A DNA stretch of 64,000 nucleotides from Terriglobia bacterium (GTDB lineage: Bacteria > Acidobacteriota > Terriglobia > Bryobacterales > Bryobacteraceae): contig JAIQFS010000025.1 of NCBI GenBank assembly GCA_020073145.1, positions 26,543-90,542 on the forward strand. Reading direction: 5' to 3'. Positions 9,426-18,660 of this stretch are shown here, in pieces. Under the pieces are notes generated by a model. That model did no database searches, was not told the origin of the DNA, and worked only from the letters and a program-made list of their open reading frames with translations. The position numbers were made by a program, and so were the translations under genes. Every line of letters begins with the position of its first letter. Positions within the stretch are counted from its first letter, which is position 1.

Positions 9426-10928
9426 GTGACTATGCAAACGATGAGGAGGTTGGCTGCCAGCCTGCTCGGCGGGGTGGCGCTGCTCGTGGCGCAGGAAGGG
9501 CTGGATTCCCGGCTGGTCGATCTCAACGTGGTAGCCGTCAACTCGCAAGGCGAACCGGTCGCCGATTTGACGCAGGACGATTTCCGCGTGACCGATTCCG
9601 GCAAGCAGCAGAAGATCGTCTTCTTCCGTCACCAGGATAGCCGGCGCTGGGAAGCCCCCAAGCTCCAGCCTGGAGAATTCTCCAACCGCACCCTCCCGAA
9701 TGCCCCGCGGGCTACATTGATTCTATTCGACCTGATGAACGAAGATTTTTCATCGCGAGGCGTTGCGGCCAGCCAACTCGTCCGCAATCTGGAATCTCTG
9801 GAGAATGCGGATTACGTGTACCTGTACTTGCTCACGCTGGATGGCAAGCTGGACCCCGTGCGCGCGTTGCCCGATGCGACCACGAATGTCCCCGCGGCGG
9901 GAGGCAAGCCGTGGACCCGCCAGGCGAAACCTCTCTTGGACCAGGCCATGCGAGCGGTGATGCAGGTACGCCGAACGGACATCGATGTGGCGATCCGCAC
10001 GCAAATCACCTACCAGGCCCTGGGCGCGCTGGCGGTACAGCTCTCGCGAATTCCCGGCAGGAAGAACGTCGTCTGGATCACCGATGGCGTGCCGATCGAA
10101 TTGGGGCCGAATCGTTCGGACACCGGCGATTACGTCGATTTCACGCCGCTGCTGCGGCAGATGAGCGAAGCGCTGGACCGGTCCGACGTGTCCATCTATC
10201 CGGTCCGGCAGGTGATGTTGGGCAGCCCGGACAACGTGGATCAGGGCCGTAGCGGCATTGGAAGTCTCGATACGCTCAATTTGTTCGCGGGAATGACCGG
10301 CGGGCGGCCGGATTCGGGGAAAGATATCGGCGCCGCTGTCCGGCAGGCGGTCCACGACGTGGTGACGAGTTACCAGATCGGGTACTACCCACCGGACAAG
10401 GAGTGGGACAACAAGTTCCATAAGCTGAAGATAGCCTGTACTCGGAAAGGCGTGCGTCTGCAGGCCAAAACCGGATATTATGCCTGGCAGGAGCCGCCGG
10501 GCGCAAAAGCGCAATCAGCCATCAGTTCCGCCATGCAGACGGCATTCGACGCTGCCGAGATCGGCTTACGCGGTACTTTGTCGCCCGCGCCCAAGGGTGG
10601 AACTGCTTTTCACCTCGACGCGCACCTCGACGCCAAGGACATCGTGCTGGTGCATGAAGGTAATCAATACAACGCTCAGCTCCGGCTGGCGATCGTGGGA
10701 TACGGACCGGGCGGGCCACCGCAAGGCGGACCCATGATCCCGCTGGATCTGCACTACAGTGCACAGGATCGCGACCAGGCGCTGGCGCACGGAATCGACT
10801 TCCAGCAGGACGTGACTCTGATTGCGGGCGCCAAGGCGGCGCGTTTCATCGTGTTTGACCGCAATTCTAATGCAATCGCCTCGGTGACCATGCCTGTGCC
10901 GGAAGTGCAGCCGAGTCCCGCGCGCTAA
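9426..10928 (+). CDS. VWFA-related secreted protein (TIGR03436 type)
   Basis: A 500-residue protein with a signal peptide and then LDSRLVDLNVVAVNSQGEPVADLTQDDFRV, the hallmark opening of the acidobacterial VWFA-related family. A von Willebrand A-like domain covers about residues 95-300 (TLILFDLMNEDF, GRKNVVWITDGVPIE), with the metal site only partly conserved. 'SYQIGYYPPDKEWDNKFHKLKIAC' is the conserved tail of the family. Function is unknown; a role in protein-protein contacts outside the cell is inferred from the fold. In-frame starts lie at 9426 (GTG), 9432 and 9441; the first was kept. Confidence 0.87.
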   Translation: MTMQTMRRLAASLLGGVALLVAQEGLDSRLVDLNVVAVNSQGEPVADLTQDDFRVTDSGKQQKIVFFRHQDSRRWEAPKLQPGEFSNRTLPNAPRATLILFDLMNEDFSSRGVAASQLVRNLESLENADYVYLYLLTLDGKLDPVRALPDATTNVPAAGGKPWTRQAKPLLDQAMRAVMQVRRTDIDVAIRTQITYQALGALAVQLSRIPGRKNVVWITDGVPIELGPNRSDTGDYVDFTPLLRQMSEALDRSDVSIYPVRQVMLGSPDNVDQGRSGIGSLDTLNLFAGMTGGRPDSGKDIGAAVRQAVHDVVTSYQIGYYPPDKEWDNKFHKLKIACTRKGVRLQAKTGYYAWQEPPGAKAQSAISSAMQTAFDAAEIGLRGTLSPAPKGGTAFHLDAHLDAKDIVLVHEGNQYNAQLRLAIVGYGPGGPPQGGPMIPLDLHYSAQDRDQALAHGIDFQQDVTLIAGAKAARFIVFDRNSNAIASVTMPVPEVQPSPAR

Positions 10929-10965
10929 GAGCCCGCGCCATGGCTGACGCGGCTGAAGTGGGCGC

Positions 10966-11817
10966 TCAATCCGCGGAGCGGATCCGCTTAGCCACATCGG
11001 CGCGAAAGCGGTCGATGAAGGAGAGTACGTAGTCCATCACCGGCAGTTGCGGGTCCTCGACGAGGGGCGTTAGGTCCATGGCGAAGCTGAGGGCGCTTTC
11101 TCGATCGGTCCCGTGCGAGGCGGAGTACGTGGCGTTCGCCAGTCGGCGCCCGGCGGTGGCGAGATCGTAGCGTTTGCCGCCGCTGATCTGTGAATCGAAA
11201 ACTTCAACCAGCGCCGAGGCCAGGTTGGATCGCTCCGAGACGGGCAGCGCCTGCTTGGTTTCGTCGGGAAGCCAATCGAGGCCGCGCCAGACTTCGCAGC
11301 CATAGACTTTTTTAGGCCGGACCTGATCGCGCACAGCGCGCAGGGCAGCGATCGACCGCAGAGCCGCCGCCACGTGGGTGTCATGTTTATCCGCCAGATT
11401 GTGGAGGTACACGATTTCCGGTTGCGCGGCCCGGAGGATCTGCTTCAGATCGCCGACGACAGCGGTTTCGGCGGGGTTCTTGACTTGCGAGCTGGTGAAT
11501 CCGAGCTGCACCTGGCACGCGTATTCGCCCACATACGCAGCCTTACGCTGCTCGCGGAGCCGCACCGTCTGCATTTCTTCATCGGTGGCGCCGCCATAGA
11601 TTCCCGCTCGCGGGCTGCCGGCGCCGTTGGTCATCACCACTCCCGTAAACCAGCGGTCGCGCTGCCCAAAACACTCGCCGATGCCGTGATAGGCCATGAT
11701 CTCGATGTCGTCCTGATGCGCGGCGAGGCAGAGGTGAGTGGTGCGCGACAGGGCCGCCATCAGCTCCAGGGTGTCCGGAACAAAGACATCGGTATCGGGA
11801 TTATGAAACTGGATCAA
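10966..11817 (-). CDS. PIG-L family deacetylase
   Basis: A 283-residue zinc-dependent deacetylase of the LmbE/PIG-L family, which removes acetyl groups from N-acetylglucosamine conjugates or related molecules. The metal motif AHxDD is present as AHQDD (His34, Asp36, Asp37), with the third ligand in HDTH near residue 146. TNGAGSPR and the 'RLREQRKAA' helix also match the family. It converges with the VWFA gene, with only 37 bases between stops. The substrate is unknown. Confidence 0.88.
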   Translation of the reverse strand: MIQFHNPDTDVFVPDTLELMAALSRTTHLCLAAHQDDIEIMAYHGIGECFGQRDRWFTGVVMTNGAGSPRAGIYGGATDEEMQTVRLREQRKAAYVGEYACQVQLGFTSSQVKNPAETAVVGDLKQILRAAQPEIVYLHNLADKHDTHVAAALRSIAALRAVRDQVRPKKVYGCEVWRGLDWLPDETKQALPVSERSNLASALVEVFDSQISGGKRYDLATAGRRLANATYSASHGTDRESALSFAMDLTPLVEDPQLPVMDYVLSFIDRFRADVAKRIRSAD

Positions 11818-11857
11818 CCTTCTACTGTACGTGAATTCCGAGGGCGCGCGGAATCGG

Positions 11858-12862
<1,005 letters not shown>

Positions 12863-13096
12863 GCGACACTCCCCTCAAGCCGCAGGCGCGGCTTTCCTGA
12901 TAGTACGCCTCCTGGGCGGCGGTTTCCATCCCCTATTCCTAGTAGGGCGGCCTTGGGCCAGCGAGCCCGCTGGCCCCCGAACCTGCCCGCAGGACGGTGG
13001 AATCCAAGAGTTTTGCCCGTGTTTTTACCGTCCGCAGGGTATGTCCAGGCGGGTCCATCCTGGCGTTTACTGCTGAATGGAGGGAGAAAACCAGAG

Positions 13097-13237
13097 ATGG
13101 GCCATGCCAAAGCGGCGGGTACGAGAGAGGTATTGTGGGCGAAAGAATCCGAACTGCTGTCGATCCTGAGGAATCGGGAAGGGTTGGAGGCCAAACCGGA
13201 CCATTCGGTGGAACTTGAGTTTTCAGCCCGGCGTTAG
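13097..13237 (+). CDS. 46-residue ORF resembling the N-terminus of a DksA/TraR-like protein
   Basis: AGGGAG lies ten bases before the ATG. The product has AKESELLSILRNREGLEAKPD, which resembles the coiled-coil start of acidobacterial DksA/TraR proteins, but the frame stops before any zinc finger. The downstream frames carry only the antisense of the receiver gene, so no continuation exists here. It is either a remnant or a small protein. The rest of the 427-base gap 12863-13289 shows nothing I can name. Confidence 0.35.
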   Translation: MGHAKAAGTREVLWAKESELLSILRNREGLEAKPDHSVELEFSARR

Positions 13238-13289
13238 GGGCTGGAGGGCCGGGGCTTTCCCGATAGCGTGGACGAACGCGAAGCGGAGG

Positions 13290-13718
13290 TTAGACGGCGA
13301 CGGCGATTTCGTGCGGTTCGAGCAACGGGTTCGCGGTTTCGAACTGAACCTGCCACCGCAGCCACGCCTGGAACAGGGTTCGGTGAAACTCGCGGGCGTT
13401 GAACGGCTTGGCGAGGAGATCGTAGGCGCCGGAGCTCAGGGCTTCCACCCAAAGCTGGTCGTCGGCATGGCGGGACGTGACGATCAGGGAGGGTGGATTG
13501 GTCAGGATGGCGAGTCGGTCCGACAGATCTTTCCAGGTATCGGGCGGAAGATTCCGCTCACAAACGACCAGCGGGATTCGGTTCTGCCGTACCATGGCGA
13601 GGGCTGATCCGAGTGTACGGGCCTCGGAAAGAAGCCATTGCGTACCATCGAGCAATTCTCGTAACACGGCGTGATCCGTATCCGACGGACTCACCGACAA
13701 CAGCGGAATGGTCTGCAT
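13290..13718 (-). CDS. degenerate response-regulator receiver protein
   Basis: A 142-residue stand-alone receiver-like domain. The fold markers are present: hydrophobic beta strands, VTSRHADD and the conserved Lys in AKPF (104). The phosphoacceptor position is Glu54 (CERNLP) where Asp is normal, and the N-terminal acidic pair is replaced by SPSD. It therefore probably cannot be phosphorylated in the usual way, and Glu may mimic the phosphorylated state. No output domain and no adjacent histidine kinase are seen. Confidence 0.75.
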   Translation of the reverse strand: MQTIPLLSVSPSDTDHAVLRELLDGTQWLLSEARTLGSALAMVRQNRIPLVVCERNLPPDTWKDLSDRLAILTNPPSLIVTSRHADDQLWVEALSSGAYDLLAKPFNAREFHRTLFQAWLRWQVQFETANPLLEPHEIAVAV

Positions 13719-14066
13719 TGAACGACGACTCCGTTTTCTGAAGATGAGCGAGTTCTGATTTCCTTCTCGCTACGGTGGATGGAAAGGCTGGGCTGCCGTC
13801 AGCCTCAAATCGCTTCGAATCGGTCTGGGGGAAGTGCCTACGGGAACGCAGCGGATTGGAGCTCTTCCGGAAAACGCCCAGACCCGTTTCTATGTTACTT
13901 AGTAAGTCTAGCCAATTCCACTGTGGGCTCGTTCCGGTGCAATGTCAACGGTGTGTTTTTCAACAATTGAATTCCTGCGTTTACCCGATGTGAGGCTGCA
14001 ATTCAGAGGAGATGATCCGAAAAAGGCAATCTCCGCTTACAATATCGGAGAGGGAGCGAAAACATC
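13719..14066. other. intergenic gap, no gene recognised
   Basis: A 348-base gap between the divergent receiver gene and the YtxH-like gene, with locally lower GC around 13880-13990. A TACAAT at 14038-14043 could be a -10 box for the YtxH gene but lacks a convincing -35. Confidence 0.4.
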
Positions 14067-14315
14067 ATGAGACGTAGCATTCGTACCTTCAGCATGGTTC
14101 TCGGTTCGGCGGCCGTCGCGGCGGGAGCGGCTCTTCTGTTTGCGCCCCAGTCCGGGGAAAGAACCAGGCGTCACATCCGGCTCAAGGCGGAGTCTGTGGC
14201 GAAGGATCTCTGCGAAGACATGAACGCCCAAGCGCATGAACTCTACAGCCGGGGATCGGGCAATGTCCGGCGCCTGTGGCGTCAGGTTCGCAAGACCGGA
14301 CCGATTGCGGCATAA
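14067..14315 (+). CDS. YtxH-like small membrane-anchored protein
   Basis: An 82-residue protein with one hydrophobic segment (about 8-26, VLGSAAVAAGAALLFAPQSG) followed by ERTRRHIR and a basic helical tail. Hydrophobic helix, 'LFAPxSGxxTR', then an amphipathic helix is the pattern of the YtxH/GvpP-like family, which is often stress-induced and of unknown mechanism. A GGAGAGGGAG ribosome site precedes the ATG. Confidence 0.75.
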   Translation: MRRSIRTFSMVLGSAAVAAGAALLFAPQSGERTRRHIRLKAESVAKDLCEDMNAQAHELYSRGSGNVRRLWRQVRKTGPIAA

Positions 14316-14374
14316 GCATTTTCAGTAATCCGCCTCTAGAGAGGTCGAGCAACCCAAGAGCCGGCAAGCCACCT

Positions 14375-15511
14375 TTATGTGCCGGGGACTCCCGTGAGTT
14401 CTGGGGCGGGCAGCACGGCGGGCAAAGACCGGGCCACGGCGAGAGCCATTTCGCGAGTGCCGGCCGTGCCTCCCATATCATAGGTACGGACGACGCCGCG
14501 AGCGATCACCTCGGCGATGGCGGCGTCGATGCGGCGGGCGATTTCCGACTGGCCGAGCCATTCCACCATCATCTGGGCCGCGAGAATGGCCGCCATCGGG
14601 TTGACCTTGTTCTGTCCGGCGTATTTGGGCGCAGAACCGTGAGTGGGTTCGAAGACGGCGTATTTCGCGCCGATATTGCCGCTGTAGGCGAAACCCATGC
14701 CGCCCACCAACTGGGCGCAGAGGTCGGAGAGGATGTCTCCGAACAGATTGGTGGTGACGATGACGTCGTAATGGAGCGGGTTTTTGAGCAGCCACATGCA
14801 CATGGCGTCGACATTGGCGGCTTCGAACTCGATTTGCGGATAGCGCGCGGCTACTTCGCGGGCGGATTCGAGGAAGACGCCGCAGGTGGCGCGTAGGACG
14901 TTGGCTTTGTGCACCGCGGTCACCTTACGGCGTCCGTGTCTCACCGCGTACTGAAAGGCGGCCTCCACGATGCGCTGGGATGCGGCGGGCGTGACGCTGC
15001 GGATGGAGATAGCGGCATCGGCGGAAATCGCATCCATGGCCGGCTCCGCCAGGAAGCCTTTAGGGACCTTGGGAAATTCCACTCCGATGTACATGCCTTC
15101 GGTGTTTTCGCGGAAGACGACCAGGTCGATATTCTCTCGATAGTTGAGGCGGCTTCCGGGGTAGGCACGGCACGGCCGGAGGCAAATGTAGAGATCGAGC
15201 AACTGGCGCATGCGCACGATGGGACTGCGGTAGACGAGACCCTTGCCCCGCAACTCCGGAGCGAGTTCCCGCTCGGCGTCGGCGACGGGTTTCGAGGTAA
15301 TGGCTCCGAAGAAGGCGCAGTCGGTAGCTGCCAGTAATTCGAGCGTACGGCGGGGCAGGGCATCGCCTTCGCGACGCCAGAACTCCCAGCCGATGTCGCC
15401 GTGCACATATTCGGCTTGGAAACCGGCGGCGTCGAGGACCAGCCGGGCGGCATCGCAGACTTCGGGGCCGATGCCATCGCCGGGCAACCAGGCAATTCGT
15501 ACCTTTCTCAC
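14375..15511 (-). CDS. isocitrate/isopropylmalate dehydrogenase-family enzyme
   Basis: A 378-residue NAD(P)-dependent beta-decarboxylating dehydrogenase. Family markers are GDGIGPEV at the start, LRPCRAYPGSR (substrate Arg region), ENTEGMYIG, VHKANVLR (catalytic Lys), TNLFGDILSDL (metal Asp residues) and EPTHGSAPKYAG. It could be an isocitrate, homoisocitrate, isopropylmalate or tartrate-type dehydrogenase; sequence alone does not decide. It is the last gene of a four-gene operon with an aconitase-like pair and a lyase, 21 bases after the small subunit. Confidence 0.88.
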   Translation of the reverse strand: MRKVRIAWLPGDGIGPEVCDAARLVLDAAGFQAEYVHGDIGWEFWRREGDALPRRTLELLAATDCAFFGAITSKPVADAERELAPELRGKGLVYRSPIVRMRQLLDLYICLRPCRAYPGSRLNYRENIDLVVFRENTEGMYIGVEFPKVPKGFLAEPAMDAISADAAISIRSVTPAASQRIVEAAFQYAVRHGRRKVTAVHKANVLRATCGVFLESAREVAARYPQIEFEAANVDAMCMWLLKNPLHYDVIVTTNLFGDILSDLCAQLVGGMGFAYSGNIGAKYAVFEPTHGSAPKYAGQNKVNPMAAILAAQMMVEWLGQSEIARRIDAAIAEVIARGVVRTYDMGGTAGTREMALAVARSLPAVLPAPELTGVPGT

Positions 15512-15532
15512 AAGCCCTCCTGGATTGGCGGC

Positions 15533-16045
15533 CTAGGCTGCATACTTTCGCCGGAGGTACGGGATCAGGCCGCCGGCGGCAAGCAAGTCCAACGCCCTGG
15601 GGTCGAGGGCGGCGGCGGGAATGCTCTGGTTGGTTGTGCAGTTCCGGACCACGCCGGCGGAGAGATCGATTTCCAATTCGTCGCCCACGCGGCAGGCGGC
15701 GAAGGCTTCGGGTGCAATCAAGGCGGGCAGCCCCAGGTTGATGGCGTTGCGGAAAAAGATCCGTCCGAACGAGGCTGCCAGCACGGCGCCCACGCCTGCC
15801 ACCTTCAAAGCGGCGGCCGCCTGCTCCCGGCTGGAGCCGCAGCCGAAGTTGCGGGCCGCCACAATGACGTCGCCTGGTTGGATGGAGGCGCGAATCTCCG
15901 GATACACGAGTTCGAAGAGATGCTCGGCGGTCTTTTCGCGATCGGTGATATTGAGGTAACGGCCGGGATAGATGACGTCGGTGTCGATGTGGTCGCCCAA
16001 CACCGCGCGGACCCGGCCGCGCCATTTCAACCTTCCGTCAGGCAT
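15533..16045 (-). CDS. aconitase-family hydro-lyase small subunit (LeuD/HacB/DmdB-like)
   Basis: A 170-residue swivel-domain subunit that closes over the Fe-S site of the partner encoded just upstream. Motifs: DHIDTDVIYPGRYLN, NFGCGSSREQAA, GRIFFRNAINLGLPAL. Its length matches archaeal-type isopropylmalate isomerase, homoaconitase and dimethylmaleate hydratase small subunits. The YLN loop, which sits where these enzymes choose their substrate, is not the usual leucine-pathway form as far as I can judge. It overlaps the large-subunit gene by 19 bases. Confidence 0.88.
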   Translation of the reverse strand: MPDGRLKWRGRVRAVLGDHIDTDVIYPGRYLNITDREKTAEHLFELVYPEIRASIQPGDVIVAARNFGCGSSREQAAAALKVAGVGAVLAASFGRIFFRNAINLGLPALIAPEAFAACRVGDELEIDLSAGVVRNCTTNQSIPAAALDPRALDLLAAGGLIPYLRRKYAA

Positions 16046-17322
16046 GGCTCCTCCTCGTGGACGATGGACGCGGGATGAGCGAGTCTGCCGGCGATGGCGG
16101 AGGCTGCCACGACGGCCGGGCTGGCCAGATACACGCGGGAGTCTTTACTGCCCATCCGCCCGAGAAAATTGCGGTTGGTGGAAGAAACGCAGGTTTCTCG
16201 CGCCGCCAGGATTCCCTGATGCAGGCCCACGCAGGGGCCGCAACCGGGAGGATTGATGATGGCGCCGGCGGCCACCAGGGTCTCCAGATAGCCCAGGCGC
16301 AGGGCCTCCAGGTAGACCCGTTGGGAAGCGGGGATGACCAGCAGGCGCGCGCGGTCGCAGACGACTCGGCCCGCCACCACGCGAGCCGCCACTTCCAGGT
16401 CTTCCAGGCGTCCGTTGGTGCAGGAACCGAGCACCGCCTGGTCGATGGGCACTTCGCCGAGCGCCGAGAGCGGCCGCACGTTATCGACCGAATGGGGGCA
16501 CGCAATCTGCGGCTCAGGCAGGTCGCGCGCGACATCGATATGGATGGTGCGCTCGTAGTGGGCATCGGGGTCGGGCGCGATCCGGTGAATTTTTTGCGGT
16601 GTCAGCGGGCGCAGATAGTCCAGGAGCACTTCATCCACCGGCGTGAAGGCGACCTTGGCGCCCATCTCCATGGCCAAATTGGTGAGTACCATACGGGAGG
16701 CGATGCTCATCGCCCGGATGGCCGGGCCGTCAAACTCGACGGCGCGATAATCGGCGCCGGCGGCTCCCAGCATGCCGATGATGTAAAGGATCAGATCTTT
16801 GGCTGTAATCCATTGATGAAAAGAGCCTTTGACTTCGATTCGAATGGTGGATGGAACCTTGAACCAGAGGGCACCTTCGGTCCACACCCCGGCCATTTCG
16901 GTGGCTCCAATCCCGGTGCTGAAGGCGCCAAAGGCTCCATGGGTGGTGGTGTGCGAATCGGTGCCGACGACGAGCATGCCCGGCCGGACGTGGCCGTTCT
17001 CGGGCAGGACCTGATGGCAAATCCCGCCGCGGCCGACGTCGTAGAAATTCGGGATCCCTTGGGCAGCCACGAATTCGCGGACGGCCTTGTGGGTGGTCGC
17101 GGTTTTTTCCGATTCGGCGGGGACGCGGTGATCAAAGATGATGGCGATCCGGGTGGGGTCCCATACTTGGTTGAGGCCGATCTCGAGAAAGCTTTTGCGG
17201 ACCAGATCGGCGTTTTCGTGGCTCATGGCGAGGTCCACGCGCGCCACCACGACTTCATCGGGAGTGACGCGGTCGCGACCGGAAGCGCGGGCCAGAATCT
17301 TTTCGGCAAGGGTCATGCCCAT
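16027..17322 (-). CDS. aconitase-family hydro-lyase large subunit (LeuC/HacA/DmdA-like)
   Basis: A 431-residue subunit carrying the [4Fe-4S] cluster, with cysteines in GSCTNG and GCGPC. GTDSHTTTHGAFGAFSTGIG is the family substrate/cluster loop. It pairs with the small subunit at 15533-16045 to hydrate or dehydrate a 2- or 3-hydroxy di/tricarboxylate. Length and two-subunit form match LeuC2/HacA and dimethylmaleate hydratase. No leuA-like or citrate-synthase-like condensing enzyme lies in the window, so leucine synthesis is not indicated by context. Confidence 0.88.
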   Translation of the reverse strand: MGMTLAEKILARASGRDRVTPDEVVVARVDLAMSHENADLVRKSFLEIGLNQVWDPTRIAIIFDHRVPAESEKTATTHKAVREFVAAQGIPNFYDVGRGGICHQVLPENGHVRPGMLVVGTDSHTTTHGAFGAFSTGIGATEMAGVWTEGALWFKVPSTIRIEVKGSFHQWITAKDLILYIIGMLGAAGADYRAVEFDGPAIRAMSIASRMVLTNLAMEMGAKVAFTPVDEVLLDYLRPLTPQKIHRIAPDPDAHYERTIHIDVARDLPEPQIACPHSVDNVRPLSALGEVPIDQAVLGSCTNGRLEDLEVAARVVAGRVVCDRARLLVIPASQRVYLEALRLGYLETLVAAGAIINPPGCGPCVGLHQGILAARETCVSSTNRNFLGRMGSKDSRVYLASPAVVAASAIAGRLAHPASIVHEEEPCLTEG

Positions 17323-17337
17323 GGCAGCCTCCTAAAC

Positions 17338-18246
17338 TCAATGCGCAAGGCCGGCGGGCACCAGCAGATACTCGCGTTCGAGTGCCCGATACTCCGGCAA
17401 ACCGACAAACGCCGTATACTCGGCGAAGCTGGTCAAGCGATTGGTCTGGCCGGCGAGCAGGCCGGTGGGCGAGGCCCGCAGCGCGGCGAAGAAATCCGTC
17501 AAGGCTCGGTGCACGACGAAGATGGAAGCCACGGGAATGCTGACGCGGGCGACTCCCATGGCAGCGAGCTCGGGGACGGGGATGAGCTCGGTCTTGACGC
17601 CGGTGACGCCGTCCATCAAGTTCACCGAGAAGAGTCCGCGGACCTCGCGAACGGCGCGCTGGATCTCGGCGCGAGTGCCGATGCCATCGATGAAGGCCAT
17701 ATCCGCGCCGGCTTCCAGGTACAGGTTCGCGCGGGCGATGGCTTCCGACAGGCCATACACGGCGTAGGCGTCGGTGCGGGCGTTGATGACGATGTCCCGG
17801 CCGAGACGACGGCGGGTATCGGACATGGCGCGCACCTTGCCCGCCATCTCTTCGGCCGCGGTCACCTGCTTGCCCTCCATGTGGCCGCAGCGCTTCGGAA
17901 AGATCTGATCTTCGATATTGACGCCGGCCACGTGCATTTCGAGCAGGCGCTCGGTGAGGGAAGCGGCGTTGAGCGCGTTGCCGCCGCCGGTGTCGATATC
18001 GGCCATCACCGGGATCGCGACCGCGCGGGCAATGTGGCCGGTTACGTCGAGAATGTCTTTCATCTCGACCAGCCCGACGTCCGGCTGGCCGAGCAGGCTC
18101 CCCGCCAGCCCAAAGCCGCTGACTTGCACGGCTTCGAACCGGGCATTTTCCACGATTTTGGCGCTGAGCGCGTCATGGCACCCGGGCACCACCAGGGCCC
18201 GTTTGCGTTGCAAGGCAGACCGCAGAACCGATGCTCGATCGGACAC
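17338..18246 (-). CDS. isocitrate lyase/PEP mutase superfamily C-C lyase
   Basis: A 302-residue TIM-barrel enzyme. IEDQIFPKRCGHMEGK (118-122 for KRCGH) carries the catalytic Cys of the lyase branch (isocitrate, methylisocitrate and dimethylmalate lyases); PEP mutases have a different loop, so a phosphonate role is unlikely. MADIDTGGGN holds the metal-binding Asp. The GTG start is supported by AGGAGGTG six bases upstream. It is the first gene of the operon and is followed after 15 bases by the aconitase-like large subunit. Confidence 0.87.
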   Translation of the reverse strand: MSDRASVLRSALQRKRALVVPGCHDALSAKIVENARFEAVQVSGFGLAGSLLGQPDVGLVEMKDILDVTGHIARAVAIPVMADIDTGGGNALNAASLTERLLEMHVAGVNIEDQIFPKRCGHMEGKQVTAAEEMAGKVRAMSDTRRRLGRDIVINARTDAYAVYGLSEAIARANLYLEAGADMAFIDGIGTRAEIQRAVREVRGLFSVNLMDGVTGVKTELIPVPELAAMGVARVSIPVASIFVVHRALTDFFAALRASPTGLLAGQTNRLTSFAEYTAFVGLPEYRALEREYLLVPAGLAH

Positions 18247-18660
18247 ACCCCGGCACCTCCTCTATGCCGATTTCACATATAGCATATTGCGGAGTTGTTT
18301 ATCGGAATTGAGCCGGTTCGTGCGGTGGCGACCCGGCGCTGGATGCTCTAGAGCCCTCAGGCATTGGCGACACGAGAGGCCGGCGTCTTGGCGGTCGATG
18401 CCACCAGCCAATGTGGAGGGTCCGAAGCGCAGGTATTCTTATCGTTCCGAGCCTGGAAGCGGGACCCTTAATCCAACCGTCCGGGCATCACTTTCCCATA
18501 ACGCCGTTTCTCAGTCACAATTAGCCAGCGCGATGAGTTAGCGGCAGTCTGGGACAGGCTACAGAGTAACGACGACATCGAGGGTCACGAAAGAATGCCG
18601 GGCCGCATGGCGCTGCCTACCGTCCCGGGCATTTGTTGTTATCCGTGTTCCTTATTGCCC
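18247..18660. other. intergenic gap, no gene recognised
   Basis: A 414-base gap between the lyase gene, which reads leftward from 18246, and the 3' end of the beta-propeller gene. It must hold the lyase operon promoter; AT-rich sequence at 18270-18300 includes TATATG and TATGCT on the minus strand, but no convincing -35. I see no coding sequence. Confidence 0.4.

Noticed and set aside
17338..18246. PEP mutase and hence phosphonate biosynthesis
   Set aside because: The KRCGH loop is that of the C-C lyase branch, not the PEP mutase branch.
16057..18282. Very long plus-strand open frame (741 codons)
   Set aside because: It is the antisense of the aconitase-like and lyase genes; Gly/His-rich shadow without family motifs.
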